A stretch of 64,000 bases of DNA from Cyathus striatus. Its lineage: Eukaryota > Basidiomycota > Agaricomycetes > Agaricales > Nidulariaceae. Shown one piece after another: positions 12,028 through 23,728 of this stretch. Location: assembly GCA_025738555.1 (NCBI GenBank), contig JAOVFP010000008.1, positions 1,488,001 to 1,552,000 on the forward strand, read 5' to 3'. The notes under the pieces are model-generated. The model was given only the letters and a program-made list of their open reading frames with translations, did not search any database and was not told where the DNA came from. The first letter of the stretch is position 1; the number at the start of each line of letters is the position of its first letter. The translations under genes were made by a program, and so were the position numbers.

Positions 12028-12729
12028 TTCAGTTTTAAGAATGTCAAGGGGAGGAAAGACGAGAAATGAAATGAGGGTTAATCAGAGATAGGGAGGCCAG
12101 TGACTCGGATATGGTATGCCCACTCTACCTCCAAATACTCGACTGCTCGTTATATTATCAACGCTCTGATTCAATGCGGTTGCACGGCAAGACCGTATGA
12201 CCTACTTAAACCTCCGATTGGCAGAGCCGCGCTAAACTTACCACTTGGAAAGTACCATGAATCGATACCTAGATGTACTTTGCACGGGGATTCCTCCTTT
12301 ACCGAAGCACAGCTTGCAATACTACGAGGCCGACATACATATACGCCAATTCTTCTTTTTAAAATTTGGCAGCGATGCTCCGACATACTGCTTCAGGAAG
12401 TTCATACATCAACCCTTGATTAACAAACCTTCGGATGTTCTGCAAATGAACAACATCTGTAACGTGTTACTCGGCGCGGAGCAGAGGAGGCATAAGAACT
12501 CCGTTGGCTATCATCCAGATGACCATCATTCCATAAGGTTCTTGAGGTTCTTGCGAATCGCTCGGTACCACGTTCATATTTGCTGTCATTCGAGAACGCC
12601 CACCAGGCGCTTGATATTCTTTGGGATGTGTTTTAACTTGTTGGCAACAACTTACAAGTACCGACTTGGGCGATTCATAAAATATCGTTTCCTCGGCAAC
12701 GAAGCCCGTCAATTCGTCCCTACCGCAGT
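12028..12729. other. Intergenic DNA, no supported gene
   Basis: The open frames at 12245-12826 (+) and 12467-12739 (-) overlap each other on opposite strands and show no motif or splice chain. They are most likely chance. Confidence 0.4.
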
Positions 12730-14258
12730 ATGTTGGCACTGTTTATTTTATATCTCATTTCAAAAAATGTTGCCAGTTCTTATCCTATTCCCTCCACTTC
12801 GTCGACAAATTATACTTCCGCGTTAAGCTTTACTATTCATATGCAGAGCCGGACTACGCGGGACATCATATGGGCATGTTTCACGACGACGCTTGCTTGT
12901 ACTTGGATATCCGTACACCCAAACGTTCCTGCACCCGGAGATGGGTGGTGGACTCAGTTCTGGCGGCGTTCAAAAGCAATGTTTTGGGCGATGATTGCAC
13001 CAGAGCTAGTCATTTTCTGGGCTCTAAGGCAATGGTTTGGAGCTCGCAAGAATCGAGACGAGATTAACATATTTATTTCTGGCAATAATGCTCTTCCAAC
13101 CTGTAAGTGGATAAAAACTGCACTGTGTGCTCTCTAGCTGAATATCGCAAGCTGTCAGCCATTGAGATGTGGTCTGTAACTCATGGTCATTTCCTCCAGA
13201 TGGGCGGCTTCATGTTATACGACAGAGGGCCGGACGGAGACGTGGCTATTACCACTATCAGCAACTACCAAGAACTCCGTGATCTAGTTAAACTACAGAT
13301 CATTGACTTCTCCGTCATCACGAAAGAAGAAATCGAGGATCGTAGTAAAGGAGATGCTATTTCGAAGTCTTTCACTTCATTGCAAACCACTTGGTTTGTA
13401 ATTCAGTGCATCACTCGTGGTGCAGAACACTTTGCGATTACGAAACTCGAAATTGTCACCTTAGCGCTGGCAGCGCTGAATGCTATCATGTGCTTCCTAT
13501 GGTGGAACAAACCGCTAGGTGTAAATGTTCCCGTGCGAGTTCATTGTCGTATCTCTCTCCCATTGCCTCCGGCATCCCCCAACAGGTCTTCTGAAGCGCC
13601 TTCTATTATTAGATTGGCCTCAAACGCGATTCACATGCTTATCTTTGACCCGGTCAAAGATCTATTGAATTTGGGGGTCGTCGGCAAAGGAACTAGTAGC
13701 AAAGATAACGCCCCTGAAGACGTAGTCATTTTTGGCGATGGCAAAGATGATTCGTCGATGGAAAAAACAGACATAAGTAGAAACCTATCTTCCGAGACCT
13801 TCACCACTGGTATAGTTGCTGAAGTTTTCAAAAATAGGCGTCTCAGGGTTAGCGATTTTCACGCCTCTGAGCAGCTTAGCGATGGAAAAAGAGTATTCGT
13901 CTTCTTCGTAGGCGCTCTATTTGGTGGGATCCACTGCACAGGCTGGAATACAGCATTCCCGTCTCACACCGAGGCAACACTTTGGCACGCTTCGTCTATC
14001 GCCATTATCTGCATTCCGCTATTTTACATACCGATCGCATCCCGTAAAGCGTCCTATAGGTGGCTGAACAAAATAAAAGCCGACGATACGTCTTCCATTA
14101 CAATTATTGGTTTTTATATGGTGTTCGTGGTGGTCTGCTTGTTTCTATACATCGGTGCTCGATTTTTTCTTTTCGTGGAAGCTGTTATCTCCCTTCGGAA
14201 CCTTCCTCCTTCTGCATATTTCACCGTGCGTTGGACTCAGTTCCTGCCACATGTCTAA
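12730..14258 (+). CDS. Multi-pass membrane protein, Agaricomycete family of unknown function
   Basis: Exons 12730-13102 and 13159-14258 (56-nt phase-1 intron, GTAAGT...CAG) give 490 residues. The N-terminus is a signal-peptide-like hydrophobic segment. The next block (SRTTRDIIWACFTTTLACTW, VHPNVPAPGDGWW, MIAPELVIFWALRQW) and the post-intron block (WSVTHGHFLQMGGFMLYD, EDRSKGDAISKS, LQTTWFVIQCITRG, LALAALNAIMCFLWWNKPL) are what I remember as a large, uncharacterised membrane family of mushroom genomes. A hydrophilic stretch (about residues 290-390) separates these from three or four C-terminal membrane segments. It is complete. Function unknown. A decayed piece resembling its 3' end lies at 14640-14730. 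Confidence 0.83.
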
Positions 14259-14639
14259 GCTTTTAGAAATTTCGAGACCATGTTTCATAATACGTAAGCC
14301 TCGCAATTTCTAACCCACTATTTACTATGCGGCCCGTAAAAATATAAATTTTACAATTTAAATAGGGTAGTACCACATCGGCGCATTGTTAAACTTGATA
14401 CGTACACATATTATATAACTTCGTTGTTAGTGCATTTAATACTTAGACTGTACTTGAATCAGGCCACCATCTCAGACCTGGAGAGGCTGTCATGTGCAAT
14501 AGAACCCCTTTCGTTCCTCACCAAGACCATAGCAGAGGCTATGACCACACAAGTTTCGATCTACCTATTGATCTTAGGGTTTCCAATAGCCCTCGTTCTG
14601 CTGCAATAAAGTTCGTGGCTATCCGTTTATTTATAGTAT

Positions 14640-14730
14640 TAGCGCTCGAGATTTGTACTGGAAGCTGTCATCTCTCCTCGGGACCTTCCTTTCCACATTT
14701 CTCCAGGCACGACGATGTCCGTTCGTTATC
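14640..14730 (+). pseudogene. Fragment resembling the 3' end of the preceding membrane gene
   Basis: The block around GGAAGCTGTCATCTCTCC resembles 14178-14240 of the upstream gene (GGAAGCTGTTATCTCCC... then GGAACCTTCCTCC). Only the end of the gene is represented and the frame is not maintained. I read it as a partial tandem duplication that decayed. Confidence 0.4.
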
Positions 14731-14815
14731 TATAAGTAGTACAACTCCTGTAATTTACAAATATCGTACACTTCCCAGCACCACAAATGTCTGACATCAA
14801 GTTAACCCATCCGAT

Positions 14816-15701
14816 CTATGCCATCAGGTACGCTTTCTCATCTTCCTCATCCTTTTCTTTGTCATTTAGGAATCCCTTAACCTTCAGCTTCAGTTTGCCA
14901 TTTGGCTTCTTCGTAATATACCAGTGCGACCTCTGATATTCAGAAATTTAGTAACGTATATTCGCTAAACGAGACTGAAACAATCGCACTGGTTTGAGAT
15001 CCGCCACTTTGATTCCTCTCTCCGTTAACGTGTCTTCACGAATTGCTCCTACCAACTCGTCGTCATATTTCCCGGCTATTGTTATATTAATTTTCAGTGG
15101 AGATGAACCTTTAATGCACTCACCTTCGTATCCATGGGTTACGAACGCATGTAAATACAGGTTGTGATCCGCTGTGTATATCCTTCCCGAACTATGCCAT
15201 CATTAACGTCAGTACATTAAATTCCTTCTTTTAATACGCACGGAACATTTCTGATCCTCAAGAAAGGAAGGAAAACTTCCCGATTTTTTATTTCTTCATG
15301 AGTCCCTGTTTTGAATACAATTATCTCTGTAAGCTCGTATTCATTATATGTTTGAAACTTCCTACCAAGCGTAACGTCGGCGCTTGATTCTTGGTTGTTC
15401 TTGAACGCTAAGCCCATATAAGATGCTTCGCTCTCATCTGGCTTGTATTCTTCAAACTCAGATCCGTTCCAACATGTCTAATGGCAAAAGGCGTCATAGT
15501 CAATTGTTTAGTCATGCACTTCCGGAAGATTACGGCATCTTACGGGAGCAGGCGCCGCCAAGTTACTGCGGACTGCAGTTCCGATATCGTCCACATCTCC
15601 AAACCCCAGTCTAGTTTCTCCTGTTCCCTTTCTTCAATTCGATCTATGTTACTTTAACCACACTTATATATGTAAATAATATTACTTACAGACACGGGCA
15701 T
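14816..15701 (-). CDS. Unrecognised six-exon protein
   Basis: Exons 15701-15690, 15627-15544, 15477-15242, 15191-15124, 15075-14976 and 14930-14816 join into one 204-residue frame with standard GT-AG introns. The protein starts MPVS/GTGETRLGFGDVDDIG and has a central block rich in charged and aromatic residues (KFQTYNEYELTEIIVFKTG, REVFLPFLRIRNVP). It continues TADHNLYLHAFVTHGYE and ends with a basic-acidic tail (GFLNDKEKDEEDEKAYLMA). There is no signal peptide or membrane segment, so it is probably intracellular. I do not recognise the family. The first exon codes only four residues, which makes the start less certain than the rest. Confidence 0.55.
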
Positions 15702-16102
15702 GACACTTTAAACGATCTTCCTAGAAAGATTTAAAGTTATATATGCAGTTATGACATAAATATCATGCAGACTCACGTGAATACCCTATCTTAATAACCT
15801 TGACATGTCGTACGAAGTATATTCGCCATCAACTTCTTCAGGTGCAGCTGTGTTGGACTCACCTGCCAGGCAAGCATCACCTGGGGCGCTTCTGATGGTG
15901 TATCAGAGATAACTTCCTTGTTAGAGAGAAATATAGTAATCTGATCACCATGTAAGAAACGGACAATTAAAATATAGTGGGAACCATTTACCTCGACCGG
16001 ACCAATCTTACGTTCGGGGAGGAACACAAAAATTCTACCTCTGAACAGCCACCAACCAAACAAAAAGAACCCCTTAGTGGACGTAAGTATCGTGTCGGAG
16101 AG

Positions 16103-17232
16103 CTAGTAGTCAATGAATGAACTGACCAATGATGAGAAGAAATAAGCTATATCATGCCCTTGAAATAAAGCAATGAGGAGAAGGAGGATACTTGCGGCGG
16201 CTCCAACAACTCCGCCAGCGATTTTTCCTCCATTACGTGATGTACCGCCAACCCGAACCTCTGGCTGGGCTGTTGTGTCTCCACTGCTGGCGGATGCGGA
16301 TGCCACGTCTGCGCCTGCAGTGGAAGATTTCGTCGATGATGACGAGCCTGTGGTTGAAGATAGCGACCTAGTCTGTGAATTTGAGGATGACGACGCCGCT
16401 GAGTCTGAGGCTGAGGTCGAAGATAATGATGTGGTCTGTGATAGTGAAGTTGATGATGCACCAGCGGAACCAGAACCAGATATTGACGATAGTGTTAGTG
16501 AGTCTGACGTGGTACTAGCTGAGTTTGTTGAAGTTGATGATGACGATGATGATGAACTAAGGACGATGAGGTCAATTGGGTCCGCTGCAGTGTATCTACA
16601 CACACAAATGGATGAATATACACGACAAAAACAGTGGAATGTATGTTGAACAGATACACGTACGATATACTCTGTATGGCCAGTACAGGCGAGTAGCCAC
16701 CTATCGACTTCGCAGCGGTCACTATGAGGGTATGCTCGGTTGGATCTAGGTTGGTTGCACTGAACAAGACCTCATTGCACACGATATTCGGAACCTCGTT
16801 ATGGGGTGTTAATATTATCCCGTCCAAAGTTGCTTGTGTCAACCCAGGATAGACAATATCACCTTTGACGGATACAGTTGTTCCTGTGAAGTGATTTAGA
16901 TTATCAATTCTGAGCTCTATTTAGTATCATACCAGTGAACTTGAATGTGACAGAATCTCCTACTTCCCGTGTCCATGATCCACAAAGAGCATTAGTCCCT
17001 GATGTCGGAACTGGTTCAGTGTCCTTCCAGCCATTTCCAGACCTCCTGGAATTTAATACGATGTATTAGGGTCAAACTGCGATTGAAATATCTATAGTTC
17101 ATTGGCATAGTACTGCACCTACACTATGTTCGTGGTGTCAGATATAGGCACAGTAACTAGATTCGATTGCGAGTAGGAACCATGAAAAGTCGAAAGAAAT
17201 GCAAATAAAAAGAGAGGACGGGTCAGATGCAT
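16103..17232 (-). CDS. Secreted/surface protein with Ser/Thr-rich stalk and one membrane segment
   Basis: Exons 17232-17123, 17045-16933, 16883-16658 and 16595-16103 give 313 residues. Order: signal peptide (MHLTRPLFLFAFLSTFHGSY); an N-terminal beta-rich ectodomain with the mushroom-type phrases RSGNGWKDTEPVP, GSWTREVGDSVTFKFTG and VKGDIVYPG; LDPTEHTLIVTAAKS ending QSISY; a Ser/Thr-rich stalk of about 100 residues; GGKIAGGVVGAAASILLLLI as the single transmembrane helix. The form matches fungal cell-surface sensor-like or mucin-like proteins; no ligand is known. The tail after the helix is short. An alternative last splice could add the open frame 16063-15791 (FGWWLFRGRIFVFLPERK...) as a cytoplasmic tail, so the C-terminus is uncertain. 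Confidence 0.75.
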
Positions 17233-17932
17233 TTGTGGTTGGACAGAACTTGCACCCATTACTTAATGTTGTCCTCTTATATGTAACCAACGCCTCCAGG
17301 GCCTCTTATTCTAAAATCACGAAAATACTGTGCGACTTTCTGTATTTATCCACGGAGATCGTCCCGATATTAGAGAATTGCACCCAATAAGGCTTGATTG
17401 AGGTGGGAAGAGGGACAATGTTTCCGAGTATATCGTGTATAGCTACTTCGTATAAGCGCCAACTACATGTGGTAGGTACCGCCCCTTCTTCAAGCTAAAC
17501 ATGTTACCTGTATACAAAACAGCTGTGCATCACTTTGGGCTCGTTCTTAAACGGTTCAATTGATCGGCTTCGCTTCGGTGTACGAAAGAGAGCTTGTGTA
17601 TCTCTGAATCGTATTCAAAAGATAAAAATAGCACTTTTCCAAAGTAATCGCATTCATTTACATTGGCATGGAATGTATCAACGTATTTGTAGCTGATCAA
17701 CTGACTTGTTCGGTGATCGTTCTTTATACTTCTTTGCCAAACTCGTATAATGGTCAAGCGCCAAGCGTCTATCAAATGCGCTCAATGTCGAAGTTCTGAG
17801 TTTGGACGCTCTGCGGAAAAGGGGTGGGACAAGTCAGCGCGATAGGTTATACACCGCTGTATCAGGAATTCATTTCCGACTTCTCATTGTCTCGCTTACT
17901 CCACGTCCATCTGTTATTCCTATCCGCACCTC
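17233..17932. other. Intergenic DNA, nothing recognised
   Basis: There are short overlapping frames on both strands (17530-17775 minus, 17802-18023 plus) without motifs. The plus frame overlaps the first exon of the next gene in another phase. Confidence 0.4.
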
Positions 17933-19560
17933 ATGTTCACCGATAGCCATCACTTTACCATTGAAAGCAGCAACTTCAATGACGCTGAGTCAATCACGAT
18001 TAACTACAACATTCTCCTCCTAGATGATGCGAAACGCAAAACGATAACATCACCGCTAGGGGAAGGGGAAAAGGAGAAACTGAAAGAGCTCGTTACGATG
18101 GTGGAATCTTTGGCTATGGCGAAAAAAGAAGAAAAGACTGTGATGTATGGGGCGGCCTTCATCCATCGATTATTTGATCAACTAATTGGGATTTTTTAGC
18201 GGAGATGAGGCCGATAAGACGGAAGGAGAACAGAAGAGTGTTGAGCCCATTCCTGAATCTCCTCCAGTCAAAAAACGACTGATAATTTACACCAACGTCG
18301 ACATCGCAGCCAAGAAATTGAAGAAGTCTGTAAATGTATGCATTTTCTGATAATGCAATGTGCATCGTTAAAACGGTTGGGATAGATTCTATTCACGCTT
18401 ACGCCATTCCAAGATAACAATCTTCAATCAGCTATTGTCTGGAAGGTATGGAACTATATTTTAGCGCCCAGTATAGTTAGTGATGTCCACCACAGATTCT
18501 CTCGTTTCAACCGCAAGGTTCGCAGTTCTCCTTTTTTACACACAGACATGATTTTTGACATTTCATGGGTAGCAAGATTGCAGGAAACAATGAATTGGTT
18601 TGATAGGTACGTAAATCCTCGTGTCTATTTCAAGATGCTGTAGAGCATGATGCATGATTCGTCATTTGCTTACAGAGTCGGATTTGCGGCTGTCACTGAG
18701 AAGAATGATGGCTCGTTGAAATCAGGAGATCTCGCTGTCATGGTCAAGGTGAGATTTAAAGTTATTTACGTTGCAAGAGGATGAGAGCTCATAGTCGGCA
18801 TCACTGGCAGCATAATCACGTAGCAGTTCTCATGTCGGAAGACAGTGACCCTTTCTTTTCTGAGGAGGAGGTAAAGATGCCTGAGGATTCTGTGAACGGA
18901 GTAGCTATAAGCAATATGACGGATATGGAACAGCGTTTCGCTTTATGTACGTACCACGTTTCAATCATGGAATGACATAGGGTATGGTATACGCGTGTAT
19001 GACGTTATTCGTAACAGGCACGATAGATTACGAGGAACAGGAAACAAATTCGTTCACACCTGTGTTGGATATTGGGATGTTGAGGTACGTTAATCATACT
19101 CAAATCAAGTACTGTGCAGATATATTAACTAGCCATGATTTTAAAAAGACCAAAAGATATCGTGGTATGCGGTCTGCCTATGATGCTACAAGCGTATGCG
19201 GTCCCCAGCGGCTTTCATGAGCGAAGACGAATAGACACAACAAAGTTGAAACCACTGTTTATGGACGGAGGTGCGCCGCGAGCTATTGATATACGAGCCT
19301 GTGGAGAGGTAGGGTTCTGTTTTTATCCAGCATCACGTTGACAAATTGCTTTTCGCAGAGGACAGCGTTTCGGCTATTTACCAACATGAGAGGTCAGATA
19401 TTTTTGGAGAGAGATGCATAAGTAACAAATAAAATTCTATTGTTGCATGGTGATATAAGCGTGGCTATTCGTAGGTTTGAAATTTTGGAATTCTACAGTG
19501 CCACCAGTCACTTCTCAACACCTGATTTGGCAGGGAACCATCAATTTCTGCATAACTTGA
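17933..19560 (+). CDS. Unrecognised eleven-exon protein
   Basis: Exons 17933-18144, 18200-18329, 18386-18445, 18496-18517, 18546-18606, 18676-18748, 18811-18946, 19018-19084, 19149-19308, 19359-19392 and 19475-19560 keep one frame for 346 residues. Phrases: HFTIESSNFNDAESITINYN, LGEGEKEKLKELV, PPVKKRLIIYTNVDIAAKK, DISWVARLQETMNWFDR, GFAAVTEKNDGSLKSGDLA, EDSDPFFSEEEVKMPEDS, and GLPMMLQAYAVPSGF near the end. There is no signal peptide or membrane segment. I know no family with these motifs. Eleven exons, two of them under 35 nt, in 1.6 kb is intron-dense even for a mushroom. The internal frame agreement makes a real gene likely, but individual boundaries, especially exons 4, 10 and 11, are tentative. 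Confidence 0.55.
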
Positions 19561-21088
19561 ACTACATTTTTATAACAAAATATTTTGACCCCAAATCACA
19601 TTTAATTGCATTAGATAGATTAGTTCTAGTAATGCAAGGCAATTGGAGAATATTTTTTTTCGGATCCCGGAAAAAATGAAACAAACCCTATTACGTAATA
19701 TATACTTCCCATATATAGAAGGTATGACATAATCGGATTTCCGCAGGTTCTAGCCTCGAGCAATAATATCGGTCTTGTGTATCTTGCTATATCTCGATCC
19801 GATCTGCCGATATGCACGTGACGTTTCTCAGGCTAATCCGCCGAGCCGAATGCGCGCTTACGACTGGTTTACGCGTCTACCCGTGAGCCAGGTGTGGGAA
19901 TTATGCGCTCTCACAGCTGATTCAGCTCCCTCAGCGTCGTTTCGACAATTCTTGGTGAGGTTCCAAGGGGGTTCCTACGCATAAGTATATAGAACCAATT
20001 ATTATACTCATAAATAAATACTATTAGTCATTTTTAACACCGGGAATGAAGCTTGCAATTGTTCACAAGTAGCGTTGTAGGTAAGGTTACTAATTCATGG
20101 AACAAGACTGAACATAAAAATAAAAATAAATAACGAGGTAGATACAAAGCAGGTAGAATATAAAATACTTCATCACCAAGCAATTTTTAACAGCCTTTTA
20201 ACGGTGTACCAGTGCAGGAGGCAAGAAAAACAATTAATTAGTATTACCATACTTTAAAAATGCGAGTATCTTAGATTAAGTTGCTTAAACAGTAACTTAT
20301 AGTGGGTGAAACAATACCGCACGTTGATTCAGTTATTATAGGGCTAAATACCTTGGGCCAAAGTCAGCCTACCGGCTCTTATTTATATCATGTTGTTACT
20401 TACTACTGTACTACACTGAAATGAATATCTATATAACCAGCAGTAGATATTACTTTATTCTTATTGATTTATACTATAATAGCGTGAGCTGATATATTTT
20501 TGTCGTATATGTGCCTATGAAACATTTCATGCATTATCACAAATTTTTTTTTTTACTCTACTTCCTTATTTGCTACGTATGCTCACAAGAGCAGTGATTG
20601 CAGACGCAAGGCGGGGAACGCTGGTTCAGTTATCATAGGCGTGCTTCTGAGCTGGCGTGGCATGACCCTTTGATGACCCTGACTCGGAACAATCCGTTTC
20701 CTTATATGGTACCGATCCGTTATCGAGATATAGCACAATACTACAGACTCAAAAAGTAATCCCGGAGGGAAAAAGTGAAACACCGTGGGAAAAAATGAGG
20801 TGACAACGTAAATCGACATCTTTTCGTATGTTTCCTTCCTAAATAAATATCTAAAAAATGCCCAAAAAATTATTTACCTGAAATTTGCATGTGTAAGAGA
20901 GGTGCCTGTTGTCACTGTAGAATTTTACAGTAAAGGCACCCAAAACTTAGACCGGATCACCGGGCCACCGGAACTGGCGGAGGGATAGGTACATAATTTG
21001 AGCTCTGAATATATGGCATTATTAGTAATAATATTAGTAATATTATTAATGTACATTATAGTTAAGAGAACGTGACAACTTATGGTAG
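19561..21088. other. AT-rich intergenic DNA, nothing recognised
   Basis: Long A/T runs and no exon chain on either strand. Short TA-rich repeats occur at about 21025-21060. No copy was found elsewhere in the window. Confidence 0.45.
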
Positions 21089-21599
21089 TTATGGCTTTTG
21101 AGTTCGCTCCTTATAGAGCTCCTTGTGATTCTATAAAGAGTAGACAAATAAGTATGCTTCAAGTTAGTGTACTCACCTCTGGTAAAGTTTTCCACCCATT
21201 TTTAAGAATTTTAGCGACAATGTCTTCGGAAAGGGTTCTATCTTGAGCCGCAATCAGCGGGCGGCACTTGGAGTAATAGATCAAGTAGGCATCCATTGGA
21301 TACATTGGCCTAATTTGACTCTGAAGATTCATGAGGTCGTCATCATATATAGTAGAAACTGATCTGTTATGCTCATGTGGCAAGATGGGAAGTCCAACAT
21401 TGGAGGGAATTGGAGGGTCTACTTGAGCCGTTAGCCCAACGTTAGCCTTACTGCAGCTCGGCTCAGCGGCTCGACGGTCCTGAGCTGGGCTGCTGTTATG
21501 TACTCGTATTAGGTAATTCACTAGCTTATCTGCACGTTGCAACCAACAACCGAGTCCGATTTTCATTTCCTTCTTTCGTTCTCCCACATCCATGCGCAC
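21089..21599 (-). CDS. HMG-box DNA-binding protein
   Basis: Exons 21599-21177 and 21130-21089 (46-nt intron) give 154 residues. The C-terminal half is an HMG box: RPMYPMDAYLIYYSKCRP, then LSEDIVAKILKNGWKTLPE, completed across the intron by NHKELYKERTQKP. This fits the RP(M)NAY(L/I)...W..L.....K..Y pattern of sequence-specific (SOX/MATA-like) HMG boxes, so I expect a nuclear transcription factor. The N-terminal half is low-complexity. The protein ends almost immediately after helix 3, shorter than most such factors. It is divergent from the DUF202 gene, with start codons only 57 bp apart. Two in-frame Met codons at the N-terminus leave a two-residue ambiguity. Confidence 0.72.
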
Positions 21600-21656
21600 C
21601 CATCTCCTCCTCCTATTCCTCTCCCTGGGATATATAGACTACCAGTAACGACCATA
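21600..21656. promoter_or_regulatory. Shared intergenic promoter of the HMG-box and DUF202 genes
   Basis: Only 57 bp separate the two divergent start codons, so both core promoters and 5' leaders must overlap this stretch or the neighbouring coding sequence. A TATATAGACT motif at 21631-21640 lies about 26 bp before the DUF202 ATG. This is an inference from position only. Confidence 0.4.
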
Positions 21657-22662
21657 ATGATCTCTACGTCTCACAAGCCTTCCTCGCACGCGTCGAGTAT
21701 CACAGGGACAGTCCCCAAGTTCTTCAAGCCCATCGCGGAGTCTTCTACTGCAAACGAAAAACGGCAGCAACATAAAGAAGAAGAAGTTGACCGTGGAAGA
21801 GAGCCTCTTGCTGCATCCAGTCCTACACCCATGTCACCACGAAGCGTTGAAGGGAGTGTGAGAGGGTTTCATGCAGATGATGAGGAGAAAGGGGGGTCGA
21901 GGGAAGTAGTATGTCCCGGTGCATCATCTCCTCCTCAAGGTGGTTCTTCAAGCCCTTCTACTACGAAGAAGGCACGAAAGAAGAAGAAGAAGAAGCAGGA
22001 AGAACAGAATCTTACTCCTAGTGCGAACCCGACGATTTTGGAGAGGCTTAAACCTGTATTGGTGCTGGAGAACTCGGGGAGTACGGCAAGGGATCATCTG
22101 GCGAGTGAGAGGACGTTTCTGGCGTATGTGAGGACTAGTTTGGCATTGGCTGGTACAGGAGTTGGTGAGTGCCTTTACGCGCTTGTATGACGTCATTACC
22201 CATTTGTTCGTCCTCCTTCTAACGCTAACACAGTTTTTTGCAGCCCTTGTTCAGTTATTTACTATATCTGACCTCGCTTCACAACGTTACGATCTCCCTG
22301 CAACAGCTAAAAACCTCCAACAATTCTCGCGCCCACTGGGAACAACAACTATTCTCTTTGCCATCATTGTTCTTCTGATTGGTGAGTGATCTTTCTTTTT
22401 TCTTTTTAAAGTCTGGACGTTTTCTACTCTGCAACTTTCGTATACCTTATCTCCCCCGCATTATTCCTATAATTTACACTTCGATATTCCTTACCTTGAC
22501 TAACCATCGTTATTAGGTCTCGCACGATACTTCACAGTCCAAACGTCCCTCATACGTGGCATGTTTCCTACTGCGAGATCGTCCATTGTGTTTATCACTA
22601 TCGTATTGCTTACGATTACGATTATTGTGTTTGTGGTGCTGCTTGTTGGGAGGAAGGGATAG
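21657..22662 (+). CDS. DUF202-domain membrane protein
   Basis: Exons 21657-22164, 22244-22381 and 22517-22662, all with phase-1 introns, give 263 residues. Residues 1-125 are hydrophilic and low-complexity with a Lys run (KKARKKKKKKQEE). Then comes ENSGSTARDHLASERTFLAY/VRTSLALAGTGV, the DUF202 (YidH-like) hallmark, followed by three membrane segments (ALVQLFTISDL, TTILFAIIVLLIG, and IVFITIVLLTITIIVFVVLL). In fungi DUF202 domains also occur fused to VTC polyphosphate polymerases at the vacuole, but no SPX or VTC core is present here. The protein is complete. Its function is unknown. It is divergent from the HMG-box gene. Confidence 0.85.
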
Positions 22663-23340
22663 TTCCGGTGTATTCATTGTACGACTATGGGCGGTAATTT
22701 ATATCTCCGCAAGCTTACTTGTTGTGACTCGTATGGGCTTGCAGATTAGTCCGTTCTCATTGAATAGGTTAGATGAACTCTAGGACGGAACAGGTCGCGG
22801 TCCAAACTTATGCTTCGTATTTGCCCATCCAAGTTTTGCATAGCGATATTTGGTGGGCATTTCTCCAATCGTGGCCCATCATCTTCACAGCATTTCTAAC
22901 ATTTCGACAACCGAGTACGACCGTAAGATCGATGAATCATATTGCGCAATGAAGCTTCTTTTCTAATCCACTTCCACTTACTTAGGATCAATACCATCTA
23001 CCTGCTTATCCGAACATCTTTTATCTGGTTCGCCTAATTGCAGTCTAACTGTCTCCTATTGTCTCCTATCAAGATTATGCTCTTGTTCTTCGCCTTTTTT
23101 GTCTTTCTTACTCCTCGAGGACTATACGGCGCTTCTAACGAGCTCGTAGCTCCGTAAAATGACATTTTCATTGCCATACTTAGCGTAGATCTACTCTGGA
23201 TTATGGGTGGGAGCAGGGTAAAGTCGGGTACGTAAGATACATCGGTAATGCGCGTTATTAACATCTGAATACGTCGAAGTATGCATCTTCGAAGCTTTTC
23301 ATTTTAACATTGCTTAAAGTCACACTATGGATTCTGGGGA
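22663..23340. other. Intergenic DNA, nothing recognised
   Basis: No supported exon chain. The short frames lack motifs. Confidence 0.4.
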
Positions 23341-23358
23341 ATGCAAGGAGAACGGCAG

Positions 23359-23520
23359 TATAAATAACTTCTGGTACTCTGATTTATTCTGCTTGATCTT
23401 TCCGCTCCTCTATAAGCACACCTACCTGATGGACTCAGCGATCAAACCCTGGTGTACTTTCCTGTACTTCGCCATTCATTCGATCTTCTTCCTCGACTTG
23501 TTGCATATCACATTTTCATA
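23359..23520 (+). pseudogene. 5' stub of a wax-synthase-like gene
   Basis: GTATAAATAACTTCTGG at about 23358 matches the TATA region of copy 3 (23670). From the ATG at 23429 the translation MDSAIKPWCTFLYFAIHSIF resembles the copy 3 N-terminus (ESGLKPF..., VIHFLFFLGLL). After about 30 codons it stops, and no later part of the gene follows. It is a truncated duplicate retaining promoter and start. Confidence 0.55.
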
Positions 23521-23670
23521 GCGCCTCATATTAAGTCTAGATGGCTGTCATGCATATGTAAGTAGCTTGTGATCAACTTCTGAATCCTTGATAGTACCCA
23601 GGCGTCATTAAAGCTTTAATTTTCAAAACGATCTAACCATTCTAAAAGGGACACATATGACAGATGACCG

Positions 23671-23678
23671 TATAAATA
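23671..23678 (+). promoter_or_regulatory. TATA box of acyltransferase copy 3
   Basis: TATAAATA lies 58 bp before the ATG, the same spacing as in other copies. Confidence 0.6.
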
Positions 23679-23728
23679 ACTTTTAGAACTTTACACTGCA
23701 ATCTTTCCTCCTCCGCCAACAAGGCACC

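Noticed and set aside
12245..12826. A 193-codon plus-strand frame
   Set aside because: It has no motif, overlaps an open minus frame and the 5' end of the membrane-protein gene, and no splice pattern supports it.
13103..13137. A 35-nt intron in the multi-pass membrane gene
   Set aside because: It would be unusually short. A 56-nt intron with the same donor and a CAG acceptor at 13158 keeps the frame and gives a better match to the family.
16173..16649. A 158-codon acidic plus-strand frame
   Set aside because: It is the complement of the Ser/Thr-rich stalk of the surface-protein gene; the minus-strand reading has a signal peptide, membrane helix and introns.
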